A stretch of DNA of 64,000 bases from Delphinapterus leucas. Its lineage: Eukaryota; Chordata; Mammalia; Artiodactyla; Monodontidae. The notes under the pieces are model-generated. The model did not search any database. It was given only the letters and a program-made list of their open reading frames with translations, and was not told the DNA's origin. Where the stretch lies: contig NW_022098076.1 in NCBI RefSeq assembly GCF_002288925.2, positions 79,238,216-79,302,215 of the forward strand. The letters run 5' to 3'. Position 1 is the stretch's first letter; every line of letters begins with the position of its first letter. The position numbers were made by a program, and so were the translations under genes. Shown here piece after piece: positions 12,098 through 23,582 of the stretch.

Positions 12098-12554
12098 CAG
12101 GGTCTCTCGACTTTGGCACTGTTGATATTTTGGGTTGAATACTTCTTTTCGGGCGGGGAGTCTGGCTTGTGCATTGCAAGATGTTGAGCAGCATCCCTGG
12201 TCTCTACTTACTAGATGCCTGTTGCACTCCCCACCCAATTGTGGCAATCAAAAATATCGCGGGGCTTCCCTGGTGGCGCAGTGGTTGAGAGTCCACCTGC
12301 TGATGCAGGGGGCACTGATTCGTGCCCCGGTCTGGGAAGATCCCACATGCCGCGGAGCGGCTGGGCCCGTGAGCCATGGCTGCTGAGCCTGCGCGTCCGG
12401 AGCCTGTGCTCCACAACGGGAGATGCCACAGCAGTGAGAGGCCCGCGTACCACACACACACACACACACAAAATATATATATATATCTCTCCAAACATTG
12501 CCACATGTCTCCTGGTGAGGGATGGTGGATTATCCTCGGCTGAGAACTACTACT
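12098..12554 (-). mobile_element. MER20 split by a CHR-2 SINE
   Basis: The left part (12098-12260) runs from CAGGGTCTCTCGAC through ACTTACTAGATGCCTG. The right part (12489-12554) resumes with CCAAACATTGCCACATGTCT and ends at CTGAGAACTACTAC. The two pieces are contiguous in MER20, so the SINE at 12261-12488 entered an existing copy. Confidence 0.85.
12261..12488 (+). mobile_element. CHR-2-type SINE (tRNA-derived)
   Basis: Starts GGGGCTTCCCTGGTGGCGCA. A pol III box A (TGGCGCAGTGG, 12274-12284) and a box B-like GATTCGTGCCC (12317-12327) are visible. The tail is (CA)n followed by (AT)n instead of plain poly-A. Several overlapping open frames on both strands exist only because the SINE is GC-rich. 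Low divergence from the other CHR-2 copies suggests a fairly recent insertion. An AAAATAT-like duplication may flank it, but the AT-rich tail blurs it. Confidence 0.92.
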
Positions 12555-13582
12555 GTTGTGTAAGCATCCCTCAGAGGAATGCTATTCCGTTTTACCAGAC
12601 TATTTTACTAGCTTCTCAAGAAAATGGTCCCAAGGGTGTTTGTAATCAATGGTAGTACAATAATGTTCTTTTTGGCTATGGAACAGTGTCCTTTTTTTTT
12701 TTTTTTCTTATCCTGACATTTCTAAAATCCCTGAAAATGGATTCAATAGTAGCCTCCAAAGCACACTGCTCACGGCATGCTGATATAAATAGACGGATTG
12801 GGGAAAAGAGCATTTCCCTTAGAAATTCCAGATGTTGCAGGAAGTGGACTCACTCTTCAGTAGTCCACTCTTATCCTTCCAACAAATAGTAAAGGGATAT
12901 TTTCTACTGGGAGGTGACTTCCCTTCTCTGGACACATTTTAATTTTGTTTGTTTTACCATACTTAGTGCTAAGAAGACATAAGCCTCAGTGTCTCTCTAG
13001 GTTTATTTAAAATGTCTTGTATTCCCCTCCCACATATAGCCCCTTGCATAATCCACTCTGCAGTAGTTTTCTTCTACTTCACAGTGCAATGAAAATCTCT
13101 GCGGCAAGAAATCCTATGTCCTTGAATAATGCTTTGTTTTATGTAGGCGGAGGCTGCATTTTGCTTGCAGGTGAAGTAAGCCCAGGAAACTAGCCTGTTA
13201 AACATGGAAAGAACTTCAGTCACAGTAAAAGTCAGATAATATTCAGGATCTAGAAGGATAGGAAAATACTGCTCTCCATAATAACCCTACAATACAATAA
13301 ATAGCCTCAAAATGAATTCTGGTACATTTGTGGAGAACGTTAGCCTCATAGAAATAGATTGCCCCAAATTTGTATTATTTTCAATTATTATATCTATATT
13401 CTAAGGGCAAAAATGTGCATATCTGTTAATGTACATATTTATAGCTAAATATCATTAGGAAGCACATTGCTTCCTAAATGTTTTTTGCTACAGAGAATAA
13501 AGTTAGCACTTTCAGTGCTAACCTATTTGATCAAACTTTACCTTGAATCATAAATTTGTCTTCCCCCTAGTAGGATAAATAG
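12555..13582. other. Unique noncoding sequence
   Basis: A poly-T run sits at 12693-12707. Nothing else was recognised. Confidence 0.5.
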
Positions 13583-13951
13583 AATTATGGATTTTTTTAA
13601 AATTTTATTTATTTATTTGGTTGCATTGGGTCTTCGTTGCTGCACTCGGGCTTTCTCTAGTTGTGGCGAGCCAGGCTTACTCTTCGTTGCAGTGTGTGGG
13701 CATCTCATTGTGGTGGCTTCTCTTGTTGCAGAGCATGGGCTCTAGGTGCAGGGGCTTCAGTAGTTGTGGCACGTGGGCTCAGTAGTTGTGGCTCGTGGGC
13801 TCTAGAGCACAGGCTCAGTAGTTGTGGTGCACAGGCTTAGTTGCTCGCGGCATGTGGGATCTTCCCAAACCAGGGATTGAACCTGTGGCTCCTGCATTGG
13901 CAGGAGGACCCTTAACCACTGTGCCACCAGGCAAGTCCCAAATCATGGATT
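13583..13951 (-). mobile_element. CHR-1-type SINE, full length, antisense
   Basis: On the + strand it runs from an A/T tail near 13591 through GGGTCTTCGTTGCTGCACTC and the tandem GGCTCAGTAGTTGTGGC units to the tRNA head AACCACTGTGCCACCAGGCA. Direct repeats AATTATGGATT (13583-13593) and AATCATGGATT (13941-13951) differ at one base and mark the insertion site. Length near 345 bp fits the long CHR class shared by cetaceans, hippos and ruminants. Confidence 0.92.
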
Positions 13952-14229
13952 ATTAATTTGCTTTTTCTCCTCTTTCTGAAGGTATGAGCTTGCGTTTCTG
14001 ATAACCATCTGCTCTCACGTGTTCCCTGTCTCGTACTGTGTCACACGCCCTCTCCCTCTCCCTCTCTCCCCTGCACCCTGTTACTGTAGAATGGTAGAAA
14101 AGAGTTGAGTTCATTGGCTTGAATGAGATGAAAGTTCTATAAGGTCAGAGGCAGAGATATTTTTAAAAGACCGAATTACTTAAAATTACGTGCATGCAAT
14201 AGGACTCTCTAAAAGATCGTTTAAGACTC
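13952..14229. other. Unique sequence with a (CCCTCT)n patch
   Basis: A pyrimidine-rich tract lies at 14048-14078. No gene was seen. Confidence 0.5.
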
Positions 14230-15480
14230 CCAAGAATTTTTTTTTCCCAAGAAATCAGCAGTTGTTATTTAGCGTGGAGTACTACTTAATATTCACTTCA
14301 ATCAATGTCCCATCTCTAATGATTGCTTCTCTGAGTGGCATCCACCCAGGGCTCCAGTGATAAATATTTAATAAAGGGAACTCCCTCTACTTTTTTTTTC
14401 TTTTTCCCTTATGCATTAAATTAATTACATGATTTTAACAAGCAAAGCTGCTCTCTCAAATGGTACTATGTCAATATTTCACTATCTTGAAAACCCTCTC
14501 TGTACCTGGTTGTTTTACAGTGAAACATTTTTAAAGGTTAAAGTTTTGGGGGTGGATTTGGGCAGGAAAAAATACTATAAAATTTTGATGCTTAGCCCAT
14601 AAAGTGGAAATGTTCTAATGTGCTTCCCTTCTTCAGAGTTGGTGGGCATTGCTCCATATTTGGTCATTTCAACAGTACGGCATAGAAATTTTGCTTCCTG
14701 CAAAGGGGAAAATAAAGACATTTTACTGGCTTTGTGGAGCGCTTGATTTCCCAGAGACTTGTTTTTCTCCTTTTCTTCTTCTTTTTTTTTTTTTTTTTTT
14801 TCTTTTTCTTTTTCTTTTGGTAGAATTCTCTGTGTGCTGAAGACATTCTGTTCTGGTGAGCTCTGCACTTCTTATTCATGGCAATTACGTTCACATCTTT
14901 GATCTTGGATGAGATCGCTTGTGCATATTTTGTTCTATTTATGTCTTTGATCTGGTTTCTTGTGATTTTTTTAAGGTTGTGCTTTTACTCGAAAGAGATT
15001 CAGCCTACAATATCTAAAAAGTAAAAAGAGGTGGAATTTATTTTATCCATATGACATTGTCTTTTTAGGCATATGGATAAATTAGACTGTCTCTGCACCT
15101 CCTCAGTGCCTTCTTCCAGTATACTGATAATTTGTACTTTTCAGCTGTCATAACAGTGGAAATCTCAACGATCAGATGGATTGCAACGTGGTTGATCAAA
15201 TTCAGCTCTACAGTTTTGCAATCTTGTTATTCCACTTGTCATAAAAGAATCAAATCGATCTTCCAATGACATGGACGGTGATATAGCTGGAGAATAGTAA
15301 GAGTATAAATTCATAGAATTCCTGCTTATGGATGGCTTAAGGAGTCTTATTTATTTGTTATTACCATGATCTTCTTATTTCATATGAATTTATTTTCTTG
15401 TTTATGTAACATATCATTTACACTCAGGTTTCAAGAATTCACCCAGGTAGCTTCAAGGTGATATGTAAGGGGAGATTAGG
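14230..15480. promoter_or_regulatory. Repeat-poor block, possible conserved noncoding element
   Basis: About 1.2 kb carries no recognised repeat except a poly-T/CTTT tract (14786-14818), and holds many AT-rich homeodomain-like words and a 12-bp-arm inverted repeat at 15042-15081. This is suggestive only, because conservation cannot be measured from one sequence. Confidence 0.25.
15042..15081. repeat. Perfect 12-bp inverted repeat, 16-nt spacer
   Basis: TTTATCCATATG (15042-15053) is matched by its exact reverse complement CATATGGATAAA (15070-15081). It could form a stem-loop in RNA. No repeat family explains it. Confidence 0.85.
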
Positions 15481-16495
15481 TAATCAGATAACAGCTAGCG
15501 GTCACTGTAGTGATGGCGAAGTGTTATGAATAAGGGAGCCGCACGGGACCTAGGAATGTACATGACAAAAATTGGTCACCATGGCAACATTTGAGCAGTG
15601 GGAGACAGGAGCTGAACTGAGCAACACAGAACTGCAGTGGCCTGATTGAAAAGAGCTGCCTATAATTTAGCTTGACTGACTCATTATGTAATATGTTTTT
15701 TGTACTATGCAAATGACTATAGAAATGTGAGAATCCAAAAAAGTCTATAAATTTAGACTGCAATAAAAAACATACACCTTTCTTTGGAAGCAAGATTAGA
15801 AATTCCAATTTGTAGCAAGCAAGCCAGAGGGTTTTTTGTTCCTAATGGTCTTAGACTGTAAGCATTATCACAGGTATTTCTTTATAAAGCCACATCTATA
15901 AATAGGATTTCCATATTTTAGAGGCTTATTTACACAAACGCTAAATATCATTTTATAAAAGCAAGTAAAACCAGAATTAGAAGGCATAGAAAAGTGGCAC
16001 AAATACAAGAAATTGCTAAGCTGAATAGCTCCATGGTGAGCTTCCTCATAGAAAATATAGTTCAATAGAATTTTCCTTTTAATTTCCTTCTAGCAAGTGT
16101 TTGCTCCTTGAATTATGTGGATAATTGTCTTTATTTTCCTTTTCAATTCATTTGTGTGGCACAGAATTAGTTACAGAGATATAAGGGGCCTCAAATATCT
16201 TTGTGACCTGGTAAACAAAAGCTGGCTGGTGTTTTACAGTTTTATATTTATATAAGCTAAGGGACCTCTAACGTGTGTGGATAAGGACGAGTCGAATATA
16301 ACCTGTTCAAAATGTTGTAGGAGCAATGATACCTCAGTTTATACCTCTTCTAAACATGAAGTCTATTCCTGAGATTCAGCAGTGTTGAGCATACGAGCAC
16401 TTTATATATCATTTAAACAGGACGATGAAGAATCATATAGTTTAATGGCAATATCTCTGCTAAGCTGTGCATGTGGTAATAATAATAAACTTATT
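15481..16495. other. Unique noncoding sequence
   Basis: Contains the 94-codon minus-strand open frame at 15524-15808, which shows no known domain. No repeat was recognised. Confidence 0.5.
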
Positions 16496-16504
16496 AGTAG
16501 CTAT

Positions 16505-16725
16505 AGAAATAGACCCTAAATTTACTGAGTATTATGTATATGCCAGGTGCTCTGTTGCCTCATTTAATTCTCCTAAAATTGCTGCAAGTTAGAAACAAAC
16601 ATTCCCCAGTTTTGCGATTGAGGCTTAGAGAGCTTAAGTAATTTGCCCAAAGTTACACAGATAGTAAATTTCCCTGATTAGAACCTGGGGCCATCTGGTT
16701 CCCAAACCTTATTTTCTAAGCATGG
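16505..16725 (-). mobile_element. MIR SINE
   Basis: Reverse-complement MIR features occur in order: ACTGAGTATTATGTATATGC, CAGTTTTGCGATTGAGGC, TAAGTAATTTGCCCAAAGTT, and an AGAACCTGGGGCCATCTGG end. Nearly full length. Confidence 0.85.
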
Positions 16726-17165
16726 TTCCTTTTTGCCACGTATTCAGATTACTTCTTAATAAGGCCTTTCTTCTCTATTCTTATTACTAACACTTTTCTC
16801 TGCTCAGATCATCTCTTATCAATTAATTTCAGCCCTTCCTTGATGAGTCCCGGCTTCCAGTCCTACACCCAGACACTGGAAACTTAACTTCTTTGCTTTG
16901 TAATCTAACACTCACAAACTTGCCTCTTATAAATTTTCTAATTGTAAAGTTTTCTTCCCCTATGATAATGTATCACTTAACCTTTCCTTCTATTTTATTT
17001 GGCCAAACTAGATTAGGAAGAAGAATTTGTCTTTGTTTAAGTCTTGAATGTCCTCATTCAAGTAATGTTTGTGTATAGATATCGTGAAGGGATCAGGAAG
17101 TAAAAAAGAAGAACTGGCTAGGATTTACTAGAACTCAAAACTGACTTAGGCTGGAAGCAATGAGT
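16726..17165. other. Unique noncoding sequence
   Basis: No gene or repeat was identified. Pyrimidine-rich from 16740 to 17040. Confidence 0.45.
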
Positions 17166-17760
17166 CAGGGGGTTTCTCTATTCTTGGTTCTGGCTCCTGT
17201 CACTCAACATTATATTTGTGATTATTCTTCCATGTTGCGTTGTGTAGCAGTAGTTTGTTACGTGCCATTTCTGTACGGTATTCCACTGTATGATCATTCT
17301 ACAATTTATGTATCTTGGTTGTTTCCAGTTTGGGGCTAGTATGAATATTCTAGTATGTATCTTTTAAGAAATATATGCACACATTTCTTTAGGTGCTACA
17401 GTTGGTGGGACATGGGAGAGGCATCTGATCAACTCTTGGCAGTAAATACTACCTTAGTGTTTTCAAACATGATTGTACCATTTACCTTACCACCAGCAAG
17501 CAACATAGGAAAATTCCACTTGTTTTACATCTTCACCAGCACTTGGTGTTGTCAAAGGTTTTAATTTTAGCCATTCAGAAGTTGTGAGGTCGTATTGTTT
17601 TTGATCACTGAGACTAAGCAACCTTTCACATGTATGTGGTCTGTATGGATATCTTATTTTATAAGGCACCTTTTCAAGTATCTTGCCCATTTTTTTATTT
17701 GGCCATCTGTCTTTCCCTTATTTTTTTTTAGAAGTGTTCATTTTAAGTCATAAATCAATG
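17166..17760 (-). mobile_element. Antisense ancient L1 fragment (ORF2 end/3' region)
   Basis: The + strand shows the familiar antisense series: TTGGTTGTTTCCAGTTTGGG, a TACCATTTACCTTACCACCA segment, TCTTCACCAGCACTTGG, AATTTTAGCCATTCAGAAG and AGTATCTTGCCCATTTTTTT. In L1 this is the end of ORF2, read backwards. The frames are broken many times. Confidence 0.8.
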
Positions 17761-18609
17761 CACTGATAAATTATATACATGGGAAACTGTTCACTCTTTT
17801 TCTCTTTTTCTCTTTTTCCCTTCTTTCCAGATCTTTATCTATTTTCTTCTTTTATGGCATTTGAGTATTAGTTAAAATACAGTCTAGTCTACCATTATAA
17901 AAATCCCAAAATGCAGTGGCTTAAATAAGGTAGAAATTATATCTTTCTCATGTAACAGTCTAAATAGCCCAGGATGTTGAGAAGCTCAGCTGTGTTGGGA
18001 ACCAAGTCTCCATTGAAGTATCTGAAATCTTGAGGGTATTGCTTTTTTCCTGAAGGTAGATTCATCACCATTTTCATGCTTAAACTCAGGGGTAAAAGGA
18101 AGAGGGGCATGCTTCTTCTCCTGTATAGATAGGCCTCAAAGATTACACACCTCAACTCACATCTCATTATCCAGATTCTAGCTTTATGGCCAAACCTCCC
18201 CACTGGCATAAAGGCTGGAAAATATACTCTTAATCTGATGCTGGTTTTACCTCTCTAAAGCCTCTATTCTGTGGAATAAGGGGAGAAAGAATATTGTTGA
18301 TTGACTGCAGTCTTTGCCATCACTCAATTGCCAGGTCTCTAATCCCTGAATTTAGAGATTGAAAGATTTCCCAAGTACGCACATCCAGTGTGTTTCTTTC
18401 AGATTACAAGACTGGGATCTGAAAAGTACTTGATACCAGCCCCCTCCCCCCAGGTAGTAGTCCCCAACAGAGATAACATTTCAAAAGTTTTCCCCTAGTA
18501 GATTAAGAGTTTGCATAAAAATTTCACATGGAAACAAATTTAGATATATTTAGATTGCCAATTAAGGTCACATCATTTATAAACCAGTGAGTGACAGTGT
18601 TTGGTGATT
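17761..18609. other. Unique noncoding sequence
   Basis: Includes a (CTTTTT)n-like patch at 17796-17820 and a 90-codon minus-strand open frame at 17937-18209 without recognisable domain. Confidence 0.5.
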
Positions 18610-18893
18610 TGTACTAGTTTTTTTTTTTTTTTGGCTGCGTTAGGTCTTCGTTGCTTCACGCAAGCTTTCTCTAGTTGCAGCGAGTGAAGGCTACTCTTCG
18701 TTGCAGTGCACGGGTTTCTCATTGTGGTGGCTTCTCTTGTTGTAGAGCATGGGCTCAGTAGTTGTGGCACACAGGCTTAGTTGCTCCGCGGCATGTGGGA
18801 TCTTCCTGGACCAGGGATCAAACCATGTCCCCTGCATTGGCAGGTGGACTCTTAACTGCTGTGCCACCAGGGAAGTCCCTGTACTAGTTTTTT
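18610..18893 (-). mobile_element. CHR-1-type SINE, internally deleted, with 14-bp target duplication
   Basis: Body 18624-18879 in antisense: poly-T, GGCTGCGTTAGGTCTTCGTT, a single CTCAGTAGTTGTGGC unit, then the head CTGTGCCACCAGGGAAGTCC. Flanking repeats TGTACTAGTTTTTT at 18610-18623 and 18880-18893 are identical. Compared with the copy at 13.6 kb it lacks roughly 65 bp between two GGCTCAGTAGTTGTGG-like units, so the loss probably came from recombination or slippage between these internal repeats. Confidence 0.92.
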
Positions 18894-19264
18894 AGGGCTG
18901 CTGTAACAAATACCACAGACTAGGTGGCTTAAACCTCAGAAATTTATTTTCTCACAGTTCTGGAGGCTAGAATTCCAAGATTAAGGTGTCAGCCAAATTG
19001 TTTTCTTCTGAGACCTCTCTTCTTGGCTTGTAGATGGACTTCTCCCTGTGTCTTCACATGGTCTTTTCTCTATATGTATCTGTGCCCTAATCATTTCTTC
19101 TTATTAGGACACCAGTCATACAAAATGAGGACCCACCTTGGTGACCTAATTTAACTTAATTACCTCTTTAAAACTCTGTCTCTAAATGCAGTCACATTTT
19201 GAGGTATAAGAGGTTAGGGTTTTAACATATGAATTTGGAGAGTGACATAATTCAGCCCAAAACA
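18880..19264 (-). mobile_element. MLT1-type LTR (ERVL-MaLR), antisense
   Basis: From TGTACTAGTTTTTTAGGGCT through CACAGACTAGGTGGCTTAAA, ATTTATTTTCTCACAGTTCT and GTGTCTTCACATGGTCTT to ATAATTCAGCCCAAAACA it follows the reverse complement of an MLT1 LTR. MaLR LTRs are non-autonomous relics of ancient ERVL-class elements. Here only a solo LTR remains, with no internal region. The CHR SINE at 18610-18893 entered within the first 14 bp of the LTR, so its target duplication is LTR sequence. Confidence 0.85.
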
Positions 19265-20786
19265 GGTGTGGAAAGGGTTTTAGTTGATTGTGGTGATGTA
19301 GCTATCTACACAAATAAATGTTAACCAAAGAAAAAGAAAGTTTTGTGAGACTTTTCAGGCTAGCAAGTTTCAACTGTGTTATTTTAACAATTTCTAAAGT
19401 TTCCAGAGAGAGACATCAGCAAGATGACCAAATAAGACATCCCTCGCCTGTATCACCCCACCCAAACAATTTGGCATCTGTCCATAGACAAACGTGCCTT
19501 TGTGGGAGCTCAGAGCTCCAGGTAAGGGTGAGACCTGGTGTAGTCCATGAATGAGGAGAGCAGTTTTGAGAAGACAGGCCCACACCAGGCAGCTGACCTG
19601 CCAACTGTGGTCCCAGCTATAGACCTGAAAACAGCTCTCTGCCTCTGAGGGCTCAGTTACAGGCCCTTTTGGCTTTGGTCTGTCACCAGCACCATATGCC
19701 TGGGACCCAGGAGGAGCCTCCACCCACCCATGTGTCAGGTAATAGGCACGCAGACCTCGGTACTGGCTGTGAACACAGAAGTGCCTCATGAACTTGCTCC
19801 AGCCCCTCTCCCCTCTGGGACCCCCTGGAGAACACCGTCTCAGACAATCATCCACGAATGAGAGAGCCTTTGTGGAAGTCTCTTCCAGCAGAGAAGTCCT
19901 AGCACCCTGTTGTGGAAAAAAATCAAGATGGGATGCATCAGGCAGGTGAGAGGAACAGTTTGACTTAACCTGCATCACCCCTTCTGCAAGGTGGCACAGC
20001 TCAGTGCCAAGAGAGCTTTTCTTGGCCCGTGATTTCTCCTGAGGGCAGGGAAGTGATACTGTGTGAGTAAGCGCCTGGCTTCCCCATCTTTGTCAGACAC
20101 TGCCAAAAAGGCCCATTTCCCTCTTGCCACATCCAGAGTACTGTGTTGCATGCCTGGGGGCATGAGTGGTAAGAGAACAACAGCCATGGCTCAGAACAGA
20201 ACATATCAAGTGGACGTAGATCCCACTAACCACATCAGAGACTCAATGGGGAGGCCTGCCCACGAGCCACTGGGGATACTTTGCTTACAGATCTCCCCAG
20301 CTGATCCACGGGCATCTCCAGCACTCATCACACTTTCCCCATATACCTCTGCACCATGGTTGACCTCTTGCGCATGTTCCAGATGGTGGCAAGAGCAAGC
20401 TGTTGCAGATAGCTGGTAAGCATGTACAGAAAGCTGACCCAAATATGCAGGCCTGGAAGAGACCACTCTTGGGAAAGCAAAAGAGAGGTTTCAGCCCATG
20501 GCCTGGCTCTGCAGGTTCTAGAGAATACAAACAAGCTCAAGATTTCTGCCACAAGAGGGAGCAAGAAGTGAGGAGCAGGTGTATCCATAGAAATTCTGAG
20601 AAAGCCTCAGAATACCTAGCAGAGCTGATGGAAGGTATCTCTCTCCTGAAGTCAGTCAGTAAAGACTGCAGGATGTGACCGCTACTTTCAATGTGAAGAC
20701 AACAATGCAAGACTTTAATAAACATGAAAAATCAAGGCAATACTATGAAGGGAGCACAGTAATTTCTAGTAACCTACCCTAAAGGC

Positions 20787-21720
20787 ATGGAGGTCTGTGT
20801 TTTACGTCACAAGGAATTCAAAATAGTTGTTTTAAGGAAGCTCAGTGAGTTACTAGAAAACGCAGAAAGACAATTCAATGAAATAAGGAAAACAATACAC
20901 AAACAAAATAAAAAGTTTAACAAAGAGATAGAAATTGTAAAAAAGATCCAAACTGAAATTCTGGACCTGATGAATACAATGAATGAAAAAAAAAAGAAAA
21001 AGAAAAACAGAGAAAATCAATATCAGAATGGATCAAGCAGAAGAAAGAATATGTGAATTGAAAGACAGTACATTTAAAATTATCCAGTCAGAGAAGAACA
21101 AAGAAAAAAGATTGAAAAGGAATGGATAAAGCCTACTTGACCTGTGGGATACCACTAAAAAAGACAATCTGTGGTTGATGGAGTCCCAGAAGGAGAAGAG
21201 AAGGAGAAGGGTGCAGAAAGCTTATTTAAAGAAATAATGGCTGGAAATTCCCAAATCTAGGAAAAGATTTGAACATTCAAGTTCATGTAGCTCATAGGTC
21301 CCCAAACAAACTCAACTTAAAAATGTCTTCTCCAAGACATATTATAATAAATAAAAAATATAATAAAATACAATAAGTAAAAATCCAAGAAACATTATAA
21401 TGAAAAAACCCCCCAAAATAAAAAGGGAATCTTAAAAGCAGCAAGAGAAAAGAAGTTTGCAATTTACAAGGGAACCCCCATAAAACTATCCCCCATAACA
21501 CTATAAGTGAATTTTTTAGTAGAAACCTTACCGGCCAAGAGGTAAGAATAATATATTCCAGGTGCTGAAAGAAAAAAAATTGCAACCAAAACTACTCTAT
21601 GCAGCAAAGTTGTCCTTCTGAAATGAGGGAGAGACAAACAAAAGCTGAGGGAGTTCATCACCACTAGACCTGACTTATAAGAAATGCTGAAAAGAATCTT
21701 CAAGCTGAAATAAAAGGATA
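20787..21720 (+). pseudogene. L1 ORF1 remnant
   Basis: The longest open piece (20787-21056) is lysine-rich and heptad-like, as in the ORF1p coiled coil, and includes the L1-typical segments KLSELLENAERQFNEI and KKIQTEILDL. Downstream DNA to about 21720 still matches ORF1 (a GAAGGAGAAGAG stretch, AAAGCAGCAAGAGAAAAG and CTGAGGGAGTTCATCACCAC) but has many stops. ORF1p is an RNA-binding trimer. No functional protein can be made from this copy. Confidence 0.8.
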
Positions 21721-22189
21721 CTAATTAGTAACATGAAAACATAAAACACAGTGATAAAAGTGAGTATATAGTCAAATTCAGAATACTTTAAAACTGTAAT
21801 ATGGTGACGTGTTAACCACTTAACTCTAGTATAAAGGTTAAAGGACAAAAGTATTAAAAATAATTGTAGCTACAATAATTTTTAAAATAAATAATAGTGT
21901 AAGAAGAAGTAAACTATTTCATTAAATATATAAAAGAGGAGATTAAAAGGGTAGAGGTTTTTCTTTTTTTTTCTTTTTTTATATGATCAAAGTTGTTATC
22001 AGCATAAAATAGATAGCTATATCTATAAGATGTTTTAAGCCCCATGGTAACCACAAAGGAAAACCCTACAGTAGATACACAAAAGATAAAAAGGAGGAAA
22101 TCAAAGCATACTCCTATTGAAAATTATCAAGTCACAAAGAAAGACAGAAATACAGGAAGAAAGGAACATGGGCCAGAAAACAATAAGAT

Positions 22190-23118
22190 GACATTAGTAA
22201 GCCCTCACCTATCAATAACTACTCTAAATGTAAATGGATTAAATTCTCCAGTAAAAAAGCACAGAATAGCTGAATGGAAAAAAGAAAAAAGTTGAGAGAC
22301 CTGACTATACACTGCCTACAAGAGACTCACTTTAGCTTCAAGGATACATACCGGCTCAAAATGAAGAGCTGGAAGAAGATATTACATGCAAGTGGAAACC
22401 AAAAGGCAACAAAGGTAATTATGCTTATAGCAAATAAAATAGAATTTGACTCCAAAGCTGTAACAAGAGATAAAGAGGACCATTATATAATGATAAAGGT
22501 GTACATTCATCAAGAGAACATAACAATCATAAGTAGATACGCACTGAACATGGGAGCACTCCAAATATATCAAGCAAATACTAACAGATCTGAAGTGAAA
22601 AATAGATAAAAATACAATAATATTAGGGTAGTTTAACACCTCACTTCCCCAATAGGTAAATCATCCAGGCAGAAAAATCAATAAGGAAAAGGCAGATCTG
22701 AACTGTACTTTAGGCCAAGTGAACCTAACAGATATGTGGAGAACATTCCATCCAAGAGCAGCAGAACACATATTCTTCTCAAGTGCAAATGGAACATTCT
22801 CCAGTATAGATCACATATTAGGTCACAAAACAAGTGTTAGCAAATTTAAGAAGATTTAAAACATACCAAGTATCTTTTATGACCACAGTGGTATGGAAGT
22901 AGAAATCAATAGCAGGGAGAAAACTGAAAATTTCACAGTATCTGAGAATTAAATAATACACTTCTGAACAACAAATGGGTTAAAAGAAGAAATAAAAAGG
23001 GAAATTGCAAAAACCTTAAAACATACAAAAATGAAAACACAATATACCAAAACTTATGTGTTGCAGCAAAAACAGTTCTAAGAGGAAAGTTTATAGTGAA
23101 AAACACTTACATTAAGAA
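22190..23118 (+). pseudogene. L1 ORF2 endonuclease-domain remnant
   Basis: One frame up to about 22285 reads TTLNVNGLNSPVKKHRIAEW, which holds the NxNGLN motif with the metal-binding asparagine. A different frame (22274-22609) carries CLQETH with the catalytic glutamate, then TVTRD-like and HYIM-like endonuclease segments. The two are separated by a frameshift in a lysine-rich stretch near 22285. Further 3' sequence to 23118 is recognisable (GGTCACAAAACAAG, GCAAAAACAGTTCTAAGAGG) but riddled with stops. The RT domain is gone. Confidence 0.85.
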
Positions 23119-23582
23119 TCTTATTCAGCTATAAAAAGGAAGGAAATTCTGCCATATGTGACAACAGAGAAAGACAAACACTATATGATTTCATTTACGT
23201 GTGGGATCTAAAAAAGTTAAACTCAGAACAGAGACTAGAATGGTGGTTGTCAGGCCTGGGGGGTGGGGGAGAAAGGAAAGATGTTGGTCAAAGTGTTCAA
23301 ACTTCTAGTTATAAGATGAGTAAGTTCTGGGAATCTAAGGTATAGCATAGTGATAATAGTTAACAACACTATATTACATGCTTGAAAATTGCCAAGAGAG
23401 TAAACTGTAAATATTCTTACTACACACACACAAAATAATTACATGAGGTGATGGAGGTGTTAACTAACCCTATCATGGTAATAATTTTGCAATAGATATT
23501 GATACATATATCAAATCATCACCTGTACACCTTAAAGTTACACAATGTTTCACATAATTATATCTCAATAAAGCTGGGGGAA

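Larger units (their letters stand above)
19404..23582 (+). mobile_element. Ancient L1 with 5' end retained and most of ORF2 deleted
   Basis: The element runs from a 5' UTR starting near GAGACATCAGCAAGATGACC to a 3' UTR ending CTCAATAAAGCTGGGGG. Parts in order: 5' UTR (19404 to about 20780), a decayed ORF1 region (20780-21720), an inter-ORF spacer containing ATGGTAACCACAAAG (22044 area), the ORF2 endonuclease part (22190-23118), then an abrupt jump near 23118 to the ATTCAGCTATAAAAAGG block close to the end of a full L1. About 3 kb, covering the reverse transcriptase, is missing. A smaller gap of about 40 bp sits near 23168, in the segment that normally reads as a GGATGAAC-type stretch. Stops and frameshifts make it inert. 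It belongs to the old L1M group shared by placental mammals. No target duplication was seen. Confidence 0.88.

Noticed and set aside
19394..19978. 194-codon minus-strand open frame, the longest in the window
   Set aside because: It lies antisense to the L1 5' UTR, which is GC-rich and low in stops. No domain, signal or splice evidence.
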